Below are positions 1 through 8,632 of a DNA stretch of 64,000 nt, piece after piece (positions within the stretch are counted from its first letter, which is position 1; each line of letters starts with the position of its first letter). The notes under the pieces were generated by a model that saw only the letters and a list, made by a program, of their open reading frames with translations, was not told where the DNA came from and made no database searches. The position numbers and the translations under genes were made by a program. Source of the DNA: Bin87 sp965220055 (GTDB lineage: Bacteria > Chloroflexota > Dehalococcoidia > Lucifugimonadales > UBA3495); the NCBI GenBank assembly GCA_965220055.1, contig CBDCPE010000004.1, positions 1,922,001-1,986,000 of the forward strand, in the 5' to 3' direction.

Positions 1-149
1 ACCTCTCGTTGGGGTGGTTTCTAGTGCGCCATCCGGGAGACGGCGAGGATTTCCAGCAATCTCTCGATGAAAGAGCCTCGGTTGCTCGTATCTGGATTTC
101 CCGTACCGTTAAAAACGGCGGCGTTGAAGTCTGGCGGATGCCTGGTTAG

Positions 150-509
150 TTACGGATTGTCTCCGTAGGACGTGGGATTGCCGGCGGCGATCCACGCGGG
201 CGTGCCGTCGTCGACGTTGAAGAGCATCTCCGAGTCGTAGCCCATGGCGGCGGCCAGCTCGCAGGCCAGGCCGCTGCGGACGCCGGCGGCGCAGATGAAC
301 AGCAGCTTCTTGTCATCGGGCACTTCGTCCATGCGGCCGGCCAGGTCGTCCACGTTGATGTGGATGGCGCCGCTGGCGTGGCCGGTGATCCATTCGTCAT
401 CGCGGCGGACGTCGATCACGACGGTGTTTGCCGGGTCGGCCTGCAGGATCTGCAGGGCTTCCGGGGAATCGACCCGGGAATAGGGTTCGCCTGGGTTCTG
501 GCGTGGCAT
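150..509 (-). CDS. Rhodanese-like domain protein
   Basis: Single-domain rhodanese (119 aa), which would transfer sulfane sulfur through a persulfide on the catalytic cysteine. The active-site loop C73-AAGVRS is visible, preceded by the DVR segment at residues 33-35 that is typical of the fold; G102-TPAW resembles the usual C-terminal GGxxAW signature. It has no signal peptide or membrane segment, so it is probably cytoplasmic. It is the last gene of the minus-strand run that contains mtnA and mtnP, about 110 bp after mtnP. The family is secure; the physiological acceptor is unknown. Confidence 0.9.
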   Translation of the reverse strand: MPRQNPGEPYSRVDSPEALQILQADPANTVVIDVRRDDEWITGHASGAIHINVDDLAGRMDEVPDDKKLLFICAAGVRSGLACELAAAMGYDSEMLFNVDDGTPAWIAAGNPTSYGDNP

Positions 510-620
510 ATCAGTTACCTCCTTGGGTTGGCACGTCTGCGTGACGTTCTGCTCGTAATTCTCTGCATTCTTGCTCGTTGCCCCTGGCGGTTCTCACGTC
601 GTTCCCGCGAAAGCAGCAAT

Positions 621-1508
621 CTAGGCATTCATTGGCACATCAAGATGCGTGCCGGCGATGGGGTGCAGGCGACGGTAGGCCGCTTCGGATATGCGCCTCC
701 GGTCGGTGATGATGGCGTTGGTCAACGCCGTCTGGCAGTCGCAGGGGCCCAGCGCGGCCAGTTCGGGCATGATGTGCCTCAAGATGATCCGGCTGTTGGC
801 CACGTTGGCCACGAGGTTGTCCACCACCATCTCCACCGTCACGTCGTCGTGGTCGGGATGCCAGCAGTCGTAGTCGGTGACCCATGCCATCACGGCGTAG
901 CACATCTCCGCCTCGCGGGCCAGCTTGGCCTCGGGCAGCGTGGTCATGCCGATGATGTCGCCGCCCCAGGCGCGGTACATGTTGGACTCGGCGCGGGTGG
1001 AGAAGGCCGGGCCTTCCATGACCACCAGCGTTGCTCCCTGGTGCGTGGGGATCCCCTGGCCCGCGGCGCCGTCGGCGATGACGGTGCTCACACCCGGGCA
1101 GAAGGGGTCGGCGAAGGATACGTGGGCGACGACGCCGTCTTCAAAAAAGGTGCTGTCGCGGCGGCGCGTGCGGTCGATCAGCTGGTCGGGGACCACCATG
1201 TGCTGCGGCTCGTAGTCCGCCTGCAGGCTACCCACCGCGCTGACGGACACGATGCGCTTCACGCCCAGGGTCTTCAGCGCGTAGATGTTGGCGCGGAAGG
1301 GCAGTTCCGAGGGGTTGATCCGGTGCCCCCGCCCGTGCCGGGGCAGGAAGGCCACCGGCACGTCGAATAACTCTCCCACCGTGATGACGTCGCTGGGCTT
1401 GCCGTAGGGCGTGTCGATATCGACCACGGCCGTTTCGGCAAAGCCCTGTATCTCGTACAGTCCGCTGCCGCCGATGATGGCGATTTCCGCTTGTGGTTGA
1501 TTTGGCAT
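621..1508 (-). CDS. mtnP: S-methyl-5'-thioadenosine phosphorylase
   Basis: Phosphorolyses methylthioadenosine to adenine and 5-methylthioribose-1-phosphate in methionine salvage. The protein has GGSGLY at residues 13-18, the phosphate-binding RHGRGH at 58-63, a GMTTLPEAKLAREAEMCYA stretch, and TDYDCW, whose aspartate favours the adenine base. Length 295 aa is normal for MTAP/PNP type II. The reading frame is open further upstream, but ATG at 1508 is preceded by AGGAAA about 9 nt away and begins just before the conserved N-terminus. mtnA lies in the same minus-strand run, and apt at 8.6 kb would salvage the adenine. Confidence 0.93.
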   Translation of the reverse strand: MPNQPQAEIAIIGGSGLYEIQGFAETAVVDIDTPYGKPSDVITVGELFDVPVAFLPRHGRGHRINPSELPFRANIYALKTLGVKRIVSVSAVGSLQADYEPQHMVVPDQLIDRTRRRDSTFFEDGVVAHVSFADPFCPGVSTVIADGAAGQGIPTHQGATLVVMEGPAFSTRAESNMYRAWGGDIIGMTTLPEAKLAREAEMCYAVMAWVTDYDCWHPDHDDVTVEMVVDNLVANVANSRIILRHIMPELAALGPCDCQTALTNAIITDRRRISEAAYRRLHPIAGTHLDVPMNA

Positions 1509-1558
1509 TGAAGCGCTTTCCTGAATGTGGGAGGGTTGGCTGAAAAGGATGGCGACGG

Positions 1559-2182
1559 CTACGACCAGATGAAGCCGGCCACGACGCCGGCCCAGAAAAG
1601 GACGCCCAGGACGACACATACCACCTCGCCCTTACCGAAACGAGCGGTCCGCTCGAGACGGCCGTCCACGCTGGCCCAGTACCGGTTGAGGTTGGACTGC
1701 ATCACGCACAGGACGACGATGGCCACGATCAGGGTAATGATGCTGAGGATGACGCCGGCCAGGAGCACGGCGCCGGAGTACAGCTCGGGGCTCCGCAGGG
1801 TTCCCGCAACAATGCCCACGATCCCGTTGATGACGACCACGGTGGTGAGCAGGCCCAGGTTCAGGGTGTCGGGCACTCCCTGTTCCACCATCAGCGCCTG
1901 GTACTGCCGAATGTGGGCGTGGTAGCGGAACCACCCGTAGACCGGCACCAGCTGGGTCAGCCCGTGCCACACGGGATGGTGGGTATCGCCGCTTTCCGCC
2001 GCCATCTCGATGGTGTGGTCGCGGTACTGCTTCCAGGTGCGGTACATCCAGTAGATCCAGTAGAGGCCCATGCTGATGACGGACATCATGATGATGCGCG
2101 CCGTGGAGATGTACGCGCCTCGCGCCAGGTCTCCGGCGAAGGGCTCGCTTTCTCCGTAGGTGTCCAGTTGCCAAGCTGTCAT
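1559..2182 (-). CDS. DUF4234-type membrane protein (copy 2)
   Basis: 207-aa predicted integral membrane protein. The N-terminal part reads AYISTARIIMMSVISMGLY then WIYWMYRTWKQYRDH, the pattern of DUF4234 proteins: a hydrophobic helix, an aromatic YW(L/M)YRTW segment, then a cytoplasmic stretch. Several further hydrophobic helices follow (about residues 105-125, 130-165 and 185-205). It is clearly paralogous to the next gene upstream (HPVWH, LVPVYGWFR and FNRYWA/LNRYWA are shared), so the pair arose by tandem duplication. A 605-codon open frame runs through here into upstream genes but is not coding beyond this protein. The function of DUF4234 is unknown. Confidence 0.8.
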   Translation of the reverse strand: MTAWQLDTYGESEPFAGDLARGAYISTARIIMMSVISMGLYWIYWMYRTWKQYRDHTIEMAAESGDTHHPVWHGLTQLVPVYGWFRYHAHIRQYQALMVEQGVPDTLNLGLLTTVVVINGIVGIVAGTLRSPELYSGAVLLAGVILSIITLIVAIVVLCVMQSNLNRYWASVDGRLERTARFGKGEVVCVVLGVLFWAGVVAGFIWS

Positions 2183-2220
2183 TGGTGTGTTTGCTGTTCC
2201 TGCGTTCCGAGGGTGGTCGG

Positions 2221-2850
2221 TCAGTTGGTGAGGTAGTACCCGATGTAGTATCCGGCGACTGTAAACCACAGGATCGCACCCAGAATGGCCAGCGCCACTG
2301 CTCCCTTGCCGTATCTGGCCCGGTACATCAGCGCGCCGTCGACCGCGGCCCAGTAACGGTTGAAGTTCGCCTGGATCCGGCAGACCACGACGGTCGCGAC
2401 CAGCAAGCCTGCCAGGCTGACCCCGTCCATGATCAGGTCGATCATCACGCTGATACCGCTTTCGCCAAGGTAGGTGTTCAGCCACTGCGTGGGCACCGGG
2501 CTCCACGCGGCCGTGGCGATTATCAAAATCACCAGGATCGGCGCCATGTTCAGGTTGTGCGGGACGCCGTTCTCCTCCATGAGATCGCGGTATGCCTTGC
2601 AATGGGCGTAGAAGCGGAACCACCCGTAGACCGGCACCAGCATGGCCAGCGCGTGCCAGACCGGATGGACGTTTGCCCCAGTGTGCTCCCGGTACTGATC
2701 CCACGTCCGGTACAGCCAGTAGAAAAGGTACAGTCCGAAGCTGATTATCGACAGTACAACGATGCGAGGCGTGGAAATGTGGTATCCGTAGGTCTGGCTG
2801 GCAACCGCCGCCATGCCACCCGTCGCGTCGTCGGATTGTCGGGCCGCCAT
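2221..2850 (-). CDS. DUF4234-type membrane protein (copy 1)
   Basis: 209-aa predicted multi-pass membrane protein and tandem paralog of the gene 38 bp downstream. Visible features are a helix around IVVLSIISFGLYLFYWLYRTW (residues about 30-50), a conserved HPVWHALAMLVPVYGWFR segment, two or three more hydrophobic spans, and NRYWAAVDG before the last helices. It lies between an arylsulfotransferase-like gene (12 bp upstream) and its paralog, so all three are probably co-transcribed. No catalytic motif is seen and its role is unknown. Confidence 0.8.
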   Translation of the reverse strand: MAARQSDDATGGMAAVASQTYGYHISTPRIVVLSIISFGLYLFYWLYRTWDQYREHTGANVHPVWHALAMLVPVYGWFRFYAHCKAYRDLMEENGVPHNLNMAPILVILIIATAAWSPVPTQWLNTYLGESGISVMIDLIMDGVSLAGLLVATVVVCRIQANFNRYWAAVDGALMYRARYGKGAVALAILGAILWFTVAGYYIGYYLTN

Positions 2851-2862
2851 CGGAGATCCCTC

Positions 2863-3969
2863 TCAGCTCAACTGCGGGACCGCTTCCGGCAGGTAGTGGG
2901 TCGAGCGGAAGACGCTGTTGACCAGGAAGCCCTGCTCGTTGGGCGCGAAGTGCGGGTTGATGTACTCCCACACCACGTCGCCGTCGGGGGTGACCTGGAA
3001 GATGCGCCCGAAGTGGCCTTCGGTGATCAGCGTGTTGCCGTTGGGCAGCCGCCGCGCGCCGGAGATGTAGGCGCTGAAGAAGTTGAAGGGCGGGTTGTCC
3101 TGGTACTGCCAGACGATCTCGTTGGTCGTTGGGTCCACCTCGATGATCCGTGATCGGGGCATCGGGTTGTGGCGACTGTGCGACCCGTTGTCGTAGATGA
3201 GGACGTTGCCGTTGTCCAGCAGCGACGGGTCGTGCTGCTGCGCCAGCACGGCATCGCCGATCTGCCACTGGATTTTTCCGCTGGCCTTGTCGATGATGCC
3301 CACGGTGGAGATGTTGCGGAAGCTGAACATCACCCGGTCGTCGGGCAGTGGCACGACGGTGTTGCCGTGGCTCCACTCGTCCCGATGGTCGTTGAAGCTG
3401 ATGACGTGGGTTTCAGGGTCCAGGTGTTCGGCGGCGTGCCATTCCCATATCCGGTTGCCGTTGGCATCGACTTCGACCAGCACGTCGCTCCACATTCCGG
3501 TGTATTCCTCACGGTCCTCGGAACCGGGCTGGCCGCCCTCGATCCTGGCCGCGAGGGCGTCGTCCATGCGCTCGACCGTCATGTAGAGGCAGCCGCCCGA
3601 TTCGGTGCGCCGCGCATCGTGGTGATGGTAGGGGTCGCGGTGCTCCCACAGGATGTTGCCGTCCCAGTCCGCCTCCAGCATGACGCCGCCCTTGAATCGC
3701 TTGAGCGCCTCGAAGGTGTCCCAGCCGCCGTCGTCCCGCACCTTGCCGCCATAGAACAGGTTGCCGTTGGGCAGCAGGTAGCCGTAGAGACCCGGCGGGT
3801 AGGGCATCTGCCACCGGTGAGCCTCCTGGCCGTTGATGTCCAGCAGGTAGAGCTCGCCGTTGCCGGACATCGGCGCGTACAGGGTGTAGCCGGGGCAGGC
3901 GCGTGCCGGGTCACACGCGGTGAGACTGGTGCGGGCCATGCGCAGGCGTGTTTGTTGTTCAATGGTCAT
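2863..3969 (-). CDS. Arylsulfotransferase (ASST)-like beta-propeller protein
   Basis: 368-aa protein with repeated blades of the type LPNGN-x-L / D-G-x-x-x-W-E, for example LLPNGNLFYGG, GNILWEHRDPYHHHDA, GNRIWEWHAAEHLDP, DNGNVLIYDNG and LPNGNTLITEGHFGRIFQV. This pattern matches the arylsulfotransferase family beta-propeller (PF05935/PF14269). Family members transfer sulfate between phenolic compounds, or are uncharacterised relatives. The catalytic histidine cannot be assigned by eye; candidates are in HHHDARR and in SHGNTV. No signal peptide is visible, unlike periplasmic ASSTs, so it may act in the cytoplasm. It lies directly downstream of mtnA. Confidence 0.75.
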   Translation of the reverse strand: MTIEQQTRLRMARTSLTACDPARACPGYTLYAPMSGNGELYLLDINGQEAHRWQMPYPPGLYGYLLPNGNLFYGGKVRDDGGWDTFEALKRFKGGVMLEADWDGNILWEHRDPYHHHDARRTESGGCLYMTVERMDDALAARIEGGQPGSEDREEYTGMWSDVLVEVDANGNRIWEWHAAEHLDPETHVISFNDHRDEWSHGNTVVPLPDDRVMFSFRNISTVGIIDKASGKIQWQIGDAVLAQQHDPSLLDNGNVLIYDNGSHSRHNPMPRSRIIEVDPTTNEIVWQYQDNPPFNFFSAYISGARRLPNGNTLITEGHFGRIFQVTPDGDVVWEYINPHFAPNEQGFLVNSVFRSTHYLPEAVPQLS

Positions 3970-4018
3970 AAGTCACATTCTCCGCGGATTGCGTATCCTC
4001 GCGGACCACAAATGTCGG

Positions 4019-5062
4019 TCAGGCAGCGTCCACCGCTTGCCGCAGAGATTCGGTGTACGGCGGTCGGCACACCGTTGTTTCGGTGACGATGCCGGCGATG
4101 TAGCGGTGCGGCGTCACGTCGAAAGCCGGGTTGTAGGCCGGCGTGCCTTCAGGGGCGATGGGAGTGCCTCCGTAGCCGGTCACCTCGTGCTGGGGCCGCT
4201 CCTCGATGGCGATGTCGTCGCCGTGGGCGATGGCCAGGTCCACGGTGCTGGTGGGCGCGGCGATGTAGAACGGGATGCCGTTCTCATGGGCCAGCACCGC
4301 CAGGGTGTACGTGCCCACCTTGTTGGCGGTGTCGCCGTTGGCAGCGACGCGGTCCGCGCCGGTGATTACGCAGGAAACCTCGCCCCGCTGCATCAACACT
4401 CCGGACGCTGAATCGGCGATGAGGGTGGCGGGTATTCCCAGTTGCTGGAACTCCCACGAGGTGAGACGCGCGCCCTGCAACCAGGGCCTCGTCTCGGTGT
4501 TGTACACGTTGAAGCGGCCGCCGGCCTCCCATGCCGCGCGTATCACGCCCAGGGCGGTGCCGAAGGCCGAAGTCGCCAGCGCGCCCGTGTTGCAGTGGGT
4601 CAGCACTCCCTGGCCGTCGGCTGGCATCAGCGCGCGCCCGTGCTCGCCAATACGCCGGTTGATCGCCTCGTCCTCCTCCTGGATGCGACGGGCTTCCTGC
4701 TCCAGTCGGGGCCGAATACTGCCCGGGTCGGGCTCCGCCTCAGCCACCCGCATCATGCGGCGCACTGCCCAGCCGAGGTTGACGGCGGTGGGTCGGGCGG
4801 CGGCGATGTGTGTTCCAGCCTCCCGCAACGCGCCGATGAAGTGGTCCCGCTCGCGGGATTGCAGCTCCGCGGCGGCCAGCACCATTGCGTAACCCGCGGT
4901 CACGCCGATGGCGGGAGCGCCGCGAACACGCATCTCGGTGATTGCGGCAGCGGCGGCGCGGTAATCGGTGATGCTGACCGTTACCTGCTCGTGGGGCAGG
5001 AGCGTCTGGTCCAGTAGTTCCAGGCGACCGTGGGTCCAGTTGATTGGGCGTATTTCGGTCAT
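4019..5062 (-). CDS. mtnA: S-methyl-5-thioribose-1-phosphate isomerase
   Basis: Isomerises methylthioribose-1-phosphate to methylthioribulose-1-phosphate, the step after MtnP. It is homologous to eIF2B subunits. Family signatures are RGAPAIGVTAGYA near residue 50, the catalytic Cys in LTHCNTGALAT, the catalytic Asp in ITGADRVAANGDTANKVGTY, and PFYIAAPTSTVDL. The start is taken at ATG 5062 (347 aa, normal length); a 36-codon upstream extension is in frame but does not resemble the family. It is first in the run mtnA - ASST-like - two DUF4234 - mtnP - rhodanese. Confidence 0.93.
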   Translation of the reverse strand: MTEIRPINWTHGRLELLDQTLLPHEQVTVSITDYRAAAAAITEMRVRGAPAIGVTAGYAMVLAAAELQSRERDHFIGALREAGTHIAAARPTAVNLGWAVRRMMRVAEAEPDPGSIRPRLEQEARRIQEEDEAINRRIGEHGRALMPADGQGVLTHCNTGALATSAFGTALGVIRAAWEAGGRFNVYNTETRPWLQGARLTSWEFQQLGIPATLIADSASGVLMQRGEVSCVITGADRVAANGDTANKVGTYTLAVLAHENGIPFYIAAPTSTVDLAIAHGDDIAIEERPQHEVTGYGGTPIAPEGTPAYNPAFDVTPHRYIAGIVTETTVCRPPYTESLRQAVDAA

Positions 5063-5531
5063 AAATGGGCAAACTATGTGAAGTGCGCCGGTGGCGTCCT
5101 GTGCTACGCTGCGGGAACATACTGGCGGATTCTGCTTACCGACCAGACAAAAATAAAGACCCACCCGCACCGGGAAGGCCCATCTTTACAATCCTCCCCT
5201 CATCTTTCGTCACGCCACCAGCTGATCGCGATAATCGCGCCACGCCGTGGGGGACGCCGGATTTAGCACCTCATCCCGCGGGGTGAGCGAGACAGGTTGC
5301 CAGGCTTCACAGGGCCGTTCCCTCCGCCTGTCTGAATAAGGGTTCCAGCAGCGTATGCAATTTTTAACTGCTATCAAGCGTATCCGCCGGAGCGTAAAAT
5401 GTCAAGGTGACGGCGAATTTCGTCGGCCTTTGCCTCGATACCGACGCCCGTTTGCGGTGGCGTGTCGCGGCCGAATCCGGTATTCTGTGCGCCATCATCC
5501 ATAGTACCAAATGCCGGGAGGGTTTACGGAA
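5063..5531. other. Intergenic region between divergent genes
   Basis: About 470 bp between the starts of mtnA (minus) and the PPOX gene (plus). It must hold both promoters. It contains only short open frames without coding character, and no convincing -35/-10 pair, riboswitch or RNA gene could be recognised by eye. Confidence 0.5.
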
Positions 5532-6125
5532 ATGACGACCACCGCTGCCGCAACAGCCGACGACCTCTGCACCATCGAACAGGAAGCGAGCCGCTTCAAC
5601 GAAGATTTCGGGGAAATGAGCCCGCGGGCCAAGTTCAAGGTCAAGGGCGAGATGTCCGACTTCGTGCAGAAGTTCATCGCCGCCGCGCCCTTCGTAGTCA
5701 TGGCCTCCTCCGACCCGGACGGCCACTGCGACGCCTCGCCCAAGGGCGGCAAGCCCGGATTCGTCAAGGTCATCGACAGCACGCGCCTGCTGCTGCCGGA
5801 CGTCGCCGGCAACCGCCTGTTCCAGTCCTACCAGAACATGGACTCCAACCCCCACGTGGGCCTGCTGTTCATGATCCCCGGCGTCAACGACACCGTGCGG
5901 GTCAACGGAACCGTAACCATCGTGAGCAAGGAAGAGCTCGAGCGGGAGAAGGTGGAACTGGAACTCTACTGGACGGACGACAACTCCAAGCACCTCCAGG
6001 GCGTCATCATCAACGTCGAGGAATCCTACAGCCACTGCCCCCGCGCCTACAACTTCGCAAAGCTATGGGACACGGACCAGATCGTCGAGAACCAGGAGAA
6101 CCGGCCCATTCCCCTGCGCGGCTAG
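5532..6125 (+). CDS. Pyridoxamine 5'-phosphate oxidase family (FMN-binding split-barrel) protein
   Basis: 197-aa flavoprotein of the PPOX-type split barrel. Recognisable parts are KFIAAAPFVVMASSDPDGHCDASPKGG (strand-turn-strand FMN/substrate region), LLLPDVAGNRLFQSYQNMDSNPHVGLLF, and a C-terminal HCPRAYNFAKLW region. This resembles the MSMEG_1061-like subgroup rather than true PdxH. The start is placed at ATG 5532 because gggagg at 5517-5522 sits 9 nt upstream; ATG 5511 has no ribosome site. A palindromic repeat follows 25 bp after the stop. The substrate is unknown. Confidence 0.85.
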   Translation: MTTTAAATADDLCTIEQEASRFNEDFGEMSPRAKFKVKGEMSDFVQKFIAAAPFVVMASSDPDGHCDASPKGGKPGFVKVIDSTRLLLPDVAGNRLFQSYQNMDSNPHVGLLFMIPGVNDTVRVNGTVTIVSKEELEREKVELELYWTDDNSKHLQGVIINVEESYSHCPRAYNFAKLWDTDQIVENQENRPIPLRG

Positions 6126-6150
6126 CGCAGAACGGGCACCGCAAGACCAC

Positions 6151-6178
6151 GTAGGGGCGAATGATTATTCGCCCCTAC
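6151..6178. repeat. Dispersed palindromic repeat, copy 1
   Basis: Perfect 12-bp arms gtaggggcgaat and attcgcccctac around a 4-nt loop, followed by ttttt, 25 bp after the PPOX stop codon. Identical or near-identical copies occur at 7672, 24076, 35720, 52492 and 55268, always close to the 3' end of a gene. As RNA it would fold into a stable hairpin and, with the T-run here, could act as a terminator. Confidence 0.85.
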
Positions 6179-6230
6179 TTTTTCGTCTGCGCTGACCGGG
6201 CGCAAATCAAGCCCGGGGGGTGATCGCATA

Positions 6231-6929
6231 CTAGCCGAAACCGGTAGCCAGCCGGAACACAAACAGCGCCGGCTGTATCAATATGCGCCCCAGAAAGTTA
6301 ATGCCAAAGGCGTAGCTGAGGAAGAGGTTCACGCCGATCAGTCCCATCAAAGGGATCCAGCCATACCGCTCGAAGCGCAGGTACCCTTGATACATGGATC
6401 CGGGCAACAGCCCGCCCACAACCTTGCTGCCGTCCAGCGGCGGCAGCGGTATCAGGTTGAATATCCCCAAGATCAGGTTGAAAAATATCGCGAGAAACGC
6501 GGCGAACCCCAGGATATCGACAATCCCCGAAATAAATCGCGTATCCGTTACGACAGGCAACAGGCCGAAACGAAACACCAGCCCCAGCACAAACGCCAGA
6601 ACGAAGTTGGACAACGGACCTGCCAGGGCCACCATCGACATTCCCAACCGCCCGTGCCGCAGATTGTAGGGATCGACCTGCACCGGCTTGGCCCAGCCGA
6701 AACCCACTACCAGCAGCAGGATGAAACCCAGCAGGTCAATGTGCTTGATGGGGTTGAAGGTCAGTCGCCCCATGCGCCGCGCGGTGTCATCTCCCTCGAT
6801 GTGGGACGTCAGCGCGTGGCTGAACTCGTGGACGGTGAAACCGATGATCAGGCCAACCAGCCCGATCCCGATCACCAGGACGAACGCGGCAGGGTTTTCC
6901 CGGAGCAGGTCAAGGCTCTGAAGAATCAC
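6231..6929 (-). CDS. Site-2-type zinc metalloprotease (peptidase M50 family)
   Basis: 232-aa polytopic membrane protein. The zinc-binding HEFSH is at residues 34-38 within a membrane helix, followed by NPIKHID at 59-65, and the third metal ligand is in LIPLPPLDGSKV (about residue 178). Four to six hydrophobic spans cover most of the chain. Members of this class cut transmembrane segments of anti-sigma factors or other proteins. No PDZ or CBS domain is attached. Translation starts at GTG 6929, overlapping the stop of the upstream gene as GTGA, so the two are translationally coupled. Confidence 0.9.
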   Translation of the reverse strand: MILQSLDLLRENPAAFVLVIGIGLVGLIIGFTVHEFSHALTSHIEGDDTARRMGRLTFNPIKHIDLLGFILLLVVGFGWAKPVQVDPYNLRHGRLGMSMVALAGPLSNFVLAFVLGLVFRFGLLPVVTDTRFISGIVDILGFAAFLAIFFNLILGIFNLIPLPPLDGSKVVGGLLPGSMYQGYLRFERYGWIPLMGLIGVNLFLSYAFGINFLGRILIQPALFVFRLATGFG

Positions 6930-7648
6930 GTAGAAGAGTTTTCCAGGCCGGTCCGACCCCCGCGTCGCGATACCGGCTGCGCCCGGGGTAGGGCCATCAG
7001 GTCTGCTTTGATCGCAGCCAGGCCCTCCGCTCCATGATCGTTGGCCTCGGCGACGATGGCCACGGCGCCGGCCTGGCGCAGCGCAAGCAGTTCGTTGGCG
7101 GAAGGGCGGGCTCCCACACGGACAACAAGGTATTTATCGGTCCTGCGCGCGGCGTCGGCAGCCTGACCCAGGTCGGCCAACGTCCAGCGCTCGATCATGG
7201 CGGACCGGTCCAGCACCAGGAAGTCCAGAGGGATGCCCGCCAGCATCCGCCACATGTTGTCATCCACGTTGTCGGGGATGCGGGCCCCGTGGGTCATCCC
7301 GGGGTTGGCGATGTCGATGGCATCGACCAGGGCGCTGGCGATGGGAGATACCATGAAATCGGCGCCCGCCGATTGCCACGCTCGGACGCTTTCAGGTTCC
7401 AGCGGTATCCCGCCGACGCCCCATATTCGTTGCCCCAGCTCGGGAAGCGCGTCCGGGGTGAGGCCGGGGGATGCGATCACCACGGCATCGGCGGCCTCCG
7501 CGGCGGCGGCCAGTGCAGAGTCAATATCGCCCGAGCAGCGCGCGATCAATGCCATGCCCGGCTGCCGGGCAGATTGAGCGGAGCCGAAGCCCAGCGAGGG
7601 GCCGCTGCCGGCCCCAATCCGTTCCAACAGGCTGCGCAGCTGAGTCAT
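6926..7648 (-). CDS. Hypothetical protein coupled to the M50 protease
   Basis: 240-aa soluble-looking protein of unknown family. Alternating strand/helix segments such as DAVVIASPGL, GADFMVSPIAS, LDFLVLDRSA and KYLVVRVGARPSANELLALRQAGAVAIVAEAN suggest a TIM-barrel-like alpha/beta architecture, but no catalytic motif is recognised. Its stop codon shares a 4-nt GTGA overlap with the M50 protease gene, which implies co-expression. A copy of the dispersed palindrome lies 24 bp upstream of its start. Confidence 0.65.
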   Translation of the reverse strand: MTQLRSLLERIGAGSGPSLGFGSAQSARQPGMALIARCSGDIDSALAAAAEAADAVVIASPGLTPDALPELGQRIWGVGGIPLEPESVRAWQSAGADFMVSPIASALVDAIDIANPGMTHGARIPDNVDDNMWRMLAGIPLDFLVLDRSAMIERWTLADLGQAADAARRTDKYLVVRVGARPSANELLALRQAGAVAIVAEANDHGAEGLAAIKADLMALPRAQPVSRRGGRTGLENSST

Positions 7649-7671
7649 TCCGAGGCCTCGCTGATGTGAAG

Positions 7672-7697
7672 TGGGGGCGAATGATTATTCGCCCCCA
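7672..7697. repeat. Dispersed palindromic repeat, copy 2
   Basis: 11-bp arms tgggggcgaat and attcgccccca with a 4-nt loop. It is a compensated variant of copy 1: one extra G on the left is matched by an extra C on the right, and the arms still pair perfectly. It lies 20 bp after the 3' end of the MBL-fold gene (minus strand). Confidence 0.85.
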
Positions 7698-7717
7698 ACA
7701 CGCCGTCGTCGGTTCGC

Positions 7718-8590
7718 CTAGAGTGGTTGCCAGACCCGCTTGCCGTCCACGCGGGCGATCTTGCCGATCTGCTTGCCGGGCGGGAAATGTCCCGCGCAGA
7801 TGATCCAGTCACCTTCCTCGGCAGCGTCCAGCAGGCGGCCACGGGACGCGGCGGACTGCTCCTTGTCGGTGTCAACGCCGGCGCACCAGGTCGGCTCGGA
7901 TATCTGGGCGATGGTGTGGAGCACGTCGCCCATGACCACACCGCGCTGCCCGTTGGAGTTGATGAGCACCACCTGGTGGCCCGGCGTGTGGCCGGGAGCG
8001 GGCGCGATGGAAATCTCGTCGCTGATGGTGTGCTCCGGTTCCTCCAGGATCTGCTGCAGGCGCAGCCGGCGCAGCGGCATGACCTGGCGGTCGATGTACG
8101 GGAACCGCTGGCGTCCCTCTGCCGAGGTGAAATAGTCGTAGTCGGGGCGCGACATAACGTAGCGGGCGCGCCGGAAGTTGGGCGCGGGCATACCGCCGGA
8201 GTAGCGCAGGTTCCAGCCCACATGGTCGCCGTGCAGGTGGGTGTGGATGATGTAGTTGACCGAGTCGCTGGGGCCCACGTTGGTGTTGTTCACGCCGACG
8301 TTGGATTCCAGGTGCGGCCGGAGTTCCTCGTAGAGGTTGCCGGTTATGTTGCCGCGATCGGGATGCGGGCCGGGTCCCATGCCGGTGTCGACCAGGATGA
8401 CGTGTTCCGTGGTCTTGAGGAGGAACACTCCGTAGTAAAGTTGGAGCTGCCCATCTTCCAGGGAGTCCGGGTAATCCGCCCAAGCGGAGTCGGGGACGTC
8501 CGGGAACATCGCAGAGGGCTCGCGCGCGGGCGGAACCATGTCGATGACGGCGGTAACCTCAACGTTGCCGATGGTTGCTTTATCTGCCAT
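7718..8590 (-). CDS. MBL-fold metallo-hydrolase
   Basis: 290-aa metallo-beta-lactamase-fold hydrolase. The metal motif HTHLHGDH is at residues 116-123, preceded by the VDTGMGPG strand-turn; further ligands are in APGHTPGHQ (about 200), VMGDVLHT, and a late AGHFPPGKQIG. The overall form resembles quorum-quenching-lactonase or N-acyl hydrolase-type MBL proteins, but the substrate cannot be read. ATG 8590 has an AGGAGG ribosome site about 9 nt upstream. It follows apt by 42 bp on the same strand. Confidence 0.88.
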   Translation of the reverse strand: MADKATIGNVEVTAVIDMVPPAREPSAMFPDVPDSAWADYPDSLEDGQLQLYYGVFLLKTTEHVILVDTGMGPGPHPDRGNITGNLYEELRPHLESNVGVNNTNVGPSDSVNYIIHTHLHGDHVGWNLRYSGGMPAPNFRRARYVMSRPDYDYFTSAEGRQRFPYIDRQVMPLRRLRLQQILEEPEHTISDEISIAPAPGHTPGHQVVLINSNGQRGVVMGDVLHTIAQISEPTWCAGVDTDKEQSAASRGRLLDAAEEGDWIICAGHFPPGKQIGKIARVDGKRVWQPL

Positions 8591-8632
8591 GGGGAAATTC
8601 CTCCTGAGTACGCGGCAAATGGCGCTTGCGGC

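Noticed and set aside
1..149. Open reading on the minus strand after the rhodanese stop (PPDFNAAVFNGTGNPDTSNR)
   Set aside because: Too short, no start codon within the window, no recognisable family; cannot separate from chance.
360..1370. Large plus-strand open frame antisense to mtnP
   Set aside because: Codon use is the complement of mtnP; no family signature. Typical GC-rich shadow. The same applies to large antisense frames over GMC, ThDP, FAH and LLM genes.
1559..3376. Apparent 605-codon open frame covering the DUF4234 copy 2 gene and antisense-like sequence upstream
   Set aside because: Only the last ~207 codons look like protein; the rest is an out-of-frame reading of the neighbouring DUF4234 and ASST-like genes, created by high GC.
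5063..5531. Riboswitch or sRNA in the long gap before the PPOX gene (SAM-related because of mtnA)
   Set aside because: No recognisable SAM-riboswitch core or conserved hairpin series; left as unannotated intergenic sequence.
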